NCBI GenBank assembly: GCA_015067485.1
Contig: SVMJ01000005.1
Coordinates: forward strand, 1-64,000
DNA length: 64,000 bases
Direction: 5' to 3'
Source of the DNA: Oscillospiraceae bacterium
Lineage (GTDB): Bacteria > Bacillota > Clostridia > Oscillospirales > JAAYXM01
Shown one piece after another: positions 60,077 to 64,000 of the stretch (the stretch's first letter is position 1; each line of letters begins with the position of its first letter). The notes under the pieces are model-generated. The model did no database searches, had not been told where the DNA came from, and worked only from the letters and a program-made list of their open reading frames with translations. A program made the translations under genes and the position numbers.

Positions 60077-61489
60077 TTGGGCAGCGTGCGGGCAAAGATT
60101 TTTGCCCTGTTTCTCGCGCTCGCCTTGGTTTTGGTTTTGATCATCAATATCTTCCCGCTCCAGTTCTCCCAGAACATGATCGTGGAGACCACGCGGGAAC
60201 AGATGCTGAATAACGCGACATTTCTCGCAAGTGCGCTCGCGCCGCACTCCACACTCACCCGTGAAAAGGTTTTGCTCACGCTTGAAATGGCAGAGCCGAA
60301 TCCCAACACGCGGCTCGTGGTGTGTGATACGTCCGCACGCGTGATTTACGACAGTATCAGCACCGACTCGGTGTCTGATAAATATTTGCTCCTGCCCGAA
60401 ATCGGACAGGCCCTCCGCGCGAAAGACGTGTTCTTTTGTGAGTATCGCGACCAAGCGTTTCACAGTCGGCTCGCCATTCCCATTCAGTACAATTCCGAGC
60501 CGCTCGGCGTGGTATATCTCTCGCAGATCGACGAAGCACAAGGCAAGGTTTTGGAATCGCTGCGCGTGCAGATGCGGAATATCAGCATTTTGATTTGTGC
60601 GATTTTGTTCATTCTCGTCTTTTTCTTCTCCTCGCATCTCTCCAAGCGGTTTGCGGTGCTGCTCTCGGGCATCCGCGCCATGCAGGACGGTCCTTACGGG
60701 AAGACGGTTGCCATTTCGGGAAAAGACGAACTGCGCGTCATCGCGGATGAATTTAATCAACTGTCCAAGCGTTTGGAAGACACCGAAGCGCTGCGTCAAA
60801 CCTTTGTGTCCGACGCTTCGCACGAACTCCGCACGCCCCTGTCCGCAGTTCGTCTGCTGGTAGACTCGATTTTGCAGTCCGAGCAGATGGACGCAGAAAC
60901 CATGCGCGAGTTCATGGTGGACATCGGCGACGAAATTGATCGACTCACCCGCATCGCGGAAAAATTGCTCATGCTCACAAAACTTGACGGGGCAAAGTCT
61001 CTCAAGTTAGTCCCGGTGAATTTGACCGACGTCGCAAAGAGAGTGCTGGAAGCGCTCGTTCCGCTCGCGGAAGATGCAAACATCACACTCAAATCAGACC
61101 TCACCGAAAACCTCTTCCTGTCGGCTGACAAGGACGGGGTGTATCAAATCATTTTCAATCTGGCTGAAAACGCCATCAAGTATAACCGCGCGGGCGGATT
61201 TGTCCATCTCATGCTCTTCTCGCGTGAGGATCAGGTCGTCCTTTTGGTTGACGATGACGGAATCGGCATCCCGGAAGAACACCGCGCCCATATTTTCGAG
61301 CGTTTTTACCGTGTGGACAAATCGCGTACACGCAACGGAAAAGGCGGTACCGGACTTGGGCTTTCCATCGCTTATAAGAATGTTACATCCTATGGCGGTA
61401 CCATTGAAGTCGGATCTTCTCCGTCGGGTGGGACTCGTTTCACGGTCTCGTTCCCACTCCTTTCGGAAGGCGGTGAACTCCATGCGTAA
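60077..61489 (+). CDS. Sensor histidine kinase
   Basis: A 470-residue membrane kinase. A first membrane helix (about 8-27), an extracellular domain of about 140 residues, a second helix (about 170-192), a HAMP linker, the DHp phospho-site SDASHELRTPL, and the ATPase domain with N-box NLAENAIKYN, DDDGIGIPEEH and GKGGTGLGLS follow in order. The start is unclear: TTG at 60077 gives the expected N-terminus but has no ribosome binding site. It probably relies on coupling to the response regulator 19 bases upstream. Confidence 0.93.
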   Translation: MGSVRAKIFALFLALALVLVLIINIFPLQFSQNMIVETTREQMLNNATFLASALAPHSTLTREKVLLTLEMAEPNPNTRLVVCDTSARVIYDSISTDSVSDKYLLLPEIGQALRAKDVFFCEYRDQAFHSRLAIPIQYNSEPLGVVYLSQIDEAQGKVLESLRVQMRNISILICAILFILVFFFSSHLSKRFAVLLSGIRAMQDGPYGKTVAISGKDELRVIADEFNQLSKRLEDTEALRQTFVSDASHELRTPLSAVRLLVDSILQSEQMDAETMREFMVDIGDEIDRLTRIAEKLLMLTKLDGAKSLKLVPVNLTDVAKRVLEALVPLAEDANITLKSDLTENLFLSADKDGVYQIIFNLAENAIKYNRAGGFVHLMLFSREDQVVLLVDDDGIGIPEEHRAHIFERFYRVDKSRTRNGKGGTGLGLSIAYKNVTSYGGTIEVGSSPSGGTRFTVSFPLLSEGGELHA

Positions 61490-62345
61490 ACTTTGTTTTC
61501 TGCTTGCCATCCTGCTTCTTTGCGGATGTCAGCCCGCACCCACCGTTTCGGACGGGGTATTGAAACCCACGACCGCATACTTCCGCGGAAATACCGAAAT
61601 GCTGGTTTCTCACGACGTGGTCATCTCGACCGCGACCGAAGACGCGCAGATGCAAACCTTGTTTTCTGCGCTCCAGTCTGCACAGGACGACGGTTTGACC
61701 CCCGCAATATCACGGGACGTCCGTCTGCTCGGGTATTCCCGAAAGGGCGGTACGCTCACCCTTTCGTTATCCGAAGAATACGAAGAGAGCCGCGGCATTC
61801 TCCGCACACTCGCCGATGCCGCACTCACCCTTTCGTTCTGCTCACTCGACGGGGTGGATGCGCTCATCATCCAAACACCCTCGGGTGAGAGCGCGCCGCA
61901 TACGGCGGAAGATTATCTTCTCACATCCCCCTCTCCCGTTGCGGCACAACAGACTGTAAATCTCTATTTTGTATCAAACGGAGAACTAACAAAAGTCCCC
62001 CATGCCATCCGAAAGGAATCGGATGTCGCATTCCCGCATAGCGTGATCTCTTCTCTGCTTTCGGGTCCCGAAGATGAAAATTACACTTCCGCAATTCCGG
62101 AGGGAGTAAAACTTCACTCGGTTGTACTCGAAAACGGGACTTGTACGGTGGATCTCTCTTCCGAATTCTTAGCGATTTCCGGGCATAGTGAAGACGCGGA
62201 ACGGCTTTGTCTGTTCTCGCTCGTCAACACGGTTGCAGGAGTTTCGGAAGTACACCATGTGCAGATTTTGATCGACGGGGAGTCCGTCCCCGGCTTTACC
62301 CATTATGACTTAACTCAGGCGATTCAGCCCGAAGTATTTGACTAA
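61482..62345 (+). CDS. GerMN-domain lipoprotein
   Basis: A 287-residue lipoprotein. The signal ends in LLLCGC with the lipid-bearing Cys16. Two GerMN-type domains follow (about 30-140 and 160-275), seen as TLTLSLSEEYEESRG and TCTVDLSSEFLAISG strands with helical partners. Bacillus GerM with this architecture acts in sporulation and germination at the cell wall. The ATG overlaps the kinase stop by eight bases, so it belongs to the signalling operon and may modulate its kinase. Confidence 0.88.
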   Translation: MRKLCFLLAILLLCGCQPAPTVSDGVLKPTTAYFRGNTEMLVSHDVVISTATEDAQMQTLFSALQSAQDDGLTPAISRDVRLLGYSRKGGTLTLSLSEEYEESRGILRTLADAALTLSFCSLDGVDALIIQTPSGESAPHTAEDYLLTSPSPVAAQQTVNLYFVSNGELTKVPHAIRKESDVAFPHSVISSLLSGPEDENYTSAIPEGVKLHSVVLENGTCTVDLSSEFLAISGHSEDAERLCLFSLVNTVAGVSEVHHVQILIDGESVPGFTHYDLTQAIQPEVFD

Positions 62346-62358
62346 AGGAGAAACTCTT

Positions 62359-63633
62359 ATGTACCAGCTTGAAACCAACGCGGTCCATGCGGGGTATCAG
62401 CCCGAAGCGACCACACATTCGAACGTTCCCCCGCTTTACATGACCACCGCGTACTCGTTTGACAATGTCGAGCACGCACGCAAGCTCTTCGCACTTGAAG
62501 AGGGCGGCAATATCTATACCCGTCTGCAGAACCCGACCACCGACCTTTTGGAAGCAAGAGTTTCCGCACTCGAAGGCGGCATCGGTGCTTTGGCACTCGC
62601 AAGCGGCCATGCTGCGATCGTGCATACGCTTCTCACCATCGCACGCGAAGGGGATGAGATCATCTCTGCAAACACCATTTACGGCGGTGCGATCAACCTG
62701 CTCGGAAAGACCTTCAAGCGCATGGGGATCACGGTTCATTTCGCAAGCACCGACGATCCTGAAACTTTCCGTGCACTGATCAATGACAAGACCCGTGCAA
62801 TCTTCGTGGAAGCGATCGGAAACCCGACCGCAAACGTATGTGATTTGGAAGCGATCGCCGATATCGCACATGAAAACGGACTTCCGTTCATCGTGGACAA
62901 CACCTTTGCGACCCCAGCACTTCTCCGTCCGTTTGAGCATGGCGCGGATCTCATCATCCATTCTTCCACCAAGTATTTATCCGGCAACGGTACCGCGATG
63001 GGCGGTCTCGTGGTAGACAGCGGTAAATTTGTTTGGAAAGGAAACCCCCGCTTTGCGGAAATGAACGCACCCGACCCGAGTTATCACGGGGTGGTCTTTG
63101 CAGACCTTGGCGAGCAGGCGTTCTTGGTCAAAGCGCGCGCACTCACCCTGCGCGATTTGGGTTCCTGCCAGTCCCCGTTCAATGCATGGGTCACCATGCT
63201 CGGTATGGAAACACTTGCGCTCAGAATGGAACGCCATTCGGAAAACGCGCTCAAAGTGGCAGAGTTCTTGGAATCGCATCCCGCGGTCGAGCGTGTGGAC
63301 TATCCGGGACTTCCGTCTTCCCGTTACTATCCGCTTTCTCAGAAGTATCTCAAGAAGGGTGCTTCCGCGGTATTCACTTTTGAAATCAAGGGCGGCAGAG
63401 AAGCGGGCGCTCGCTTCTGCGACAGTCTGAAACTCCTGCGCATCGTGGCAAACCTGGGCGACTCCCGCTCCATGGTCAGCCATCCCGCTACCACCACCCA
63501 TTCCCAGCTCTCCGATGAGCAGCTCATCGCAGCGGGGATTTCTGCGACCACCATCCGTTTGTCCATCGGCATCGAGCATATCGACGATATTTTGGCAGAC
63601 ATCAAGCAAGCACTCGATGCATCTCAAAAGTAA
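62359..63633 (+). CDS. metY: O-acetylhomoserine sulfhydrylase (Cys/Met metabolism PLP enzyme)
   Basis: A 424-residue PLP enzyme. Diagnostic parts are NPTTDLLEARVSALEGG, the Tyr-bearing TIYGGAINLL, the PLP-lysine loop HSSTKYLSGNGTAMGG, and the C-terminal RLSIGIEHIDDILADI. The length fits O-acetylhomoserine aminocarboxypropyltransferase rather than the shorter MetB/MetC. It makes homocysteine from O-acetylhomoserine and sulfide. The ATG at 62359 follows AAAGGAG. It is only 13 bases after the GerMN gene. No SAM riboswitch is seen. Confidence 0.92.
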   Translation: MYQLETNAVHAGYQPEATTHSNVPPLYMTTAYSFDNVEHARKLFALEEGGNIYTRLQNPTTDLLEARVSALEGGIGALALASGHAAIVHTLLTIAREGDEIISANTIYGGAINLLGKTFKRMGITVHFASTDDPETFRALINDKTRAIFVEAIGNPTANVCDLEAIADIAHENGLPFIVDNTFATPALLRPFEHGADLIIHSSTKYLSGNGTAMGGLVVDSGKFVWKGNPRFAEMNAPDPSYHGVVFADLGEQAFLVKARALTLRDLGSCQSPFNAWVTMLGMETLALRMERHSENALKVAEFLESHPAVERVDYPGLPSSRYYPLSQKYLKKGASAVFTFEIKGGREAGARFCDSLKLLRIVANLGDSRSMVSHPATTTHSQLSDEQLIAAGISATTIRLSIGIEHIDDILADIKQALDASQK

Positions 63634-63637
63634 AATT

Positions 63638-63670
63638 GAAAACGTGCCGACAAAATCGGCACGTTTTTCT
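63638..63670 (+). terminator. Terminator after metY
   Basis: AACGTGCCGA pairs with TCGGCACGTT across five bases, followed by TTTCT. Confidence 0.9.
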
Positions 63671-63691
63671 GCTTTTTTCGCGAAATAATCA

Positions 63692-63720
63692 TTTACAAAC
63701 AGTTGGATTTGCGATAAAAT
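63692..63720 (+). promoter_or_regulatory. Promoter of the last gene
   Basis: TTTACA (63692-63697), 17 bases, TAAAAT (63715-63720). Confidence 0.7.
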
Positions 63721-63766
63721 AATAGAATGGAATTTATGTAGAAACATTGGCGAAAGGTTGATGAAA

Positions 63767-64000
63767 ATGTTCTTCCAAAAAGATTTGGAAACCATGCCGC
63801 GCGCAGCACTGCGTGAACTGCAACTGGAGCGTCTGAAATCCGCGGTAGACCGCGCACTCACCACTCCGCTTTATCAGAAGAAATTCAAGGAAGCAGGCAT
63901 TACTCCCGCTTCCATCAAAAGTTTGGATGATCTCAAGCATCTCCCGTTTACATACAAGGCAGACTTCCGCGACAACTATCCGTTCGGGATGTTTGCGGTT
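63767..64000 (+). CDS. Phenylacetate-CoA ligase-like adenylating enzyme, N-terminal fragment
   Basis: The first 78 codons only; the gene leaves the window at its right edge. The start [20 protein letters not shown], the [12 protein letters not shown] segment and [20 protein letters not shown] are typical of the PaaK family of AMP-forming CoA ligases. Such enzymes activate aryl or other acids. The ATG at 63767 is preferred because AAAGG is nine bases upstream; another ATG at 63761 is only three bases from it. The substrate cannot be judged from this fragment. Confidence 0.85.
   Translation, partial: MFFQKDLETMPRAALRELQLERLKSAVDRALTTPLYQKKFKEAGITPASIKSLDDLKHLPFTYKADFRDNYPFGMFAV

Noticed and set aside
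60024..60077. ATT start for the histidine kinase within the response regulator gene (GGGGGG upstream)
   Set aside because: TTG at 60077 gives the usual short basic N-terminus before the first membrane helix, and no conserved residues are seen upstream of it, in contrast to tsaE.

Overview
The window looks like chromosomal DNA from a Gram-positive, anaerobic Clostridia-type bacterium, most likely a gut Oscillospirales or Christensenellales relative. The evidence is strong AGGAGG-type ribosome binding sites with occasional TTG and GTG starts, consensus sigma-A promoters, a T-box leader, YtvI-type permeases, a SigH-like sigma factor, formate-tetrahydrofolate ligase, a flavodiiron protein, DUF1540 and DUF1858 proteins, and large secreted proteins with bacterial Ig-like (Big_2) domains. 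No rRNA operon, prophage, IS element or CRISPR array was seen. Assignment below class level is a guess.

Layout: 1-2.3 kb holds a cut P-loop gene, rpsI-rplM and a TtcA-like tRNA thiolase. 2.3-10.2 kb holds a permease, the first large Ig-like secreted protein, nagB, and a divergent cluster of two TIM-barrel sugar isomerases around an AraC regulator. 10.2-19.1 kb holds a sigH-like sigma factor with a zinc-ribbon protein, then a six-gene run ftsK-ygiQ-ruvC-ruvA-ruvB-glmM. 19.1-22.8 kb is an aspartate-family operon (ACT protein, hom, lysC, phosphoribosyltransferase). 22.9-28.7 kb has ytvI and the operon fhs-tsaE-tsaB-rpiB-pncB. 28.7-33.2 kb has rodA/ftsW and trmK-nif3-rqcH. 33.2-37.7 kb has small redox, ClpP-like and four-helix-bundle genes, tRNA-Val and a P-type cation ATPase.

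The accessory part is 37.7-45.1 kb. A DUF559 endonuclease is flanked by inverted composite hairpin repeats. A non-coding stretch follows with a candidate small RNA and tiny reading frames. Then come two further Ig-like secreted proteins. Each is followed after 12-18 bases by a 33-43 residue peptide gene of one shared family, and a terminator follows each peptide gene. One of the two large proteins is interrupted by a single amber codon at a tyrosine position. An array of mini-hairpins separated by ATGATG/CATCAT lies between the two units.

45.1-53.2 kb has a T-box controlled stand-alone trpB, the dgt-dnaG-rpoD-flavodiiron run and an AlsT-type symporter. 53.2-56 kb is a tightly overlapping operon (two half-size TSUP transporters, apbE, a phosphopantetheinyl transferase, cobO). 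56-64 kb has tRNA-Met and tRNA-Glu, a HAD phosphatase, a YihY protein, a D,D-carboxypeptidase, a two-component system with a GerMN lipoprotein, metY, and the start of a phenylacetate-CoA ligase-like gene.

Most genes are ordinary housekeeping. The points of most interest are the Ig-protein/peptide pairs, the endonuclease-repeat cassette, the hairpin array, the tRNA-like inverted repeat before trmK, and the tsaE gene without a normal start codon. All assignments come from reading the sequence. No database search was run.
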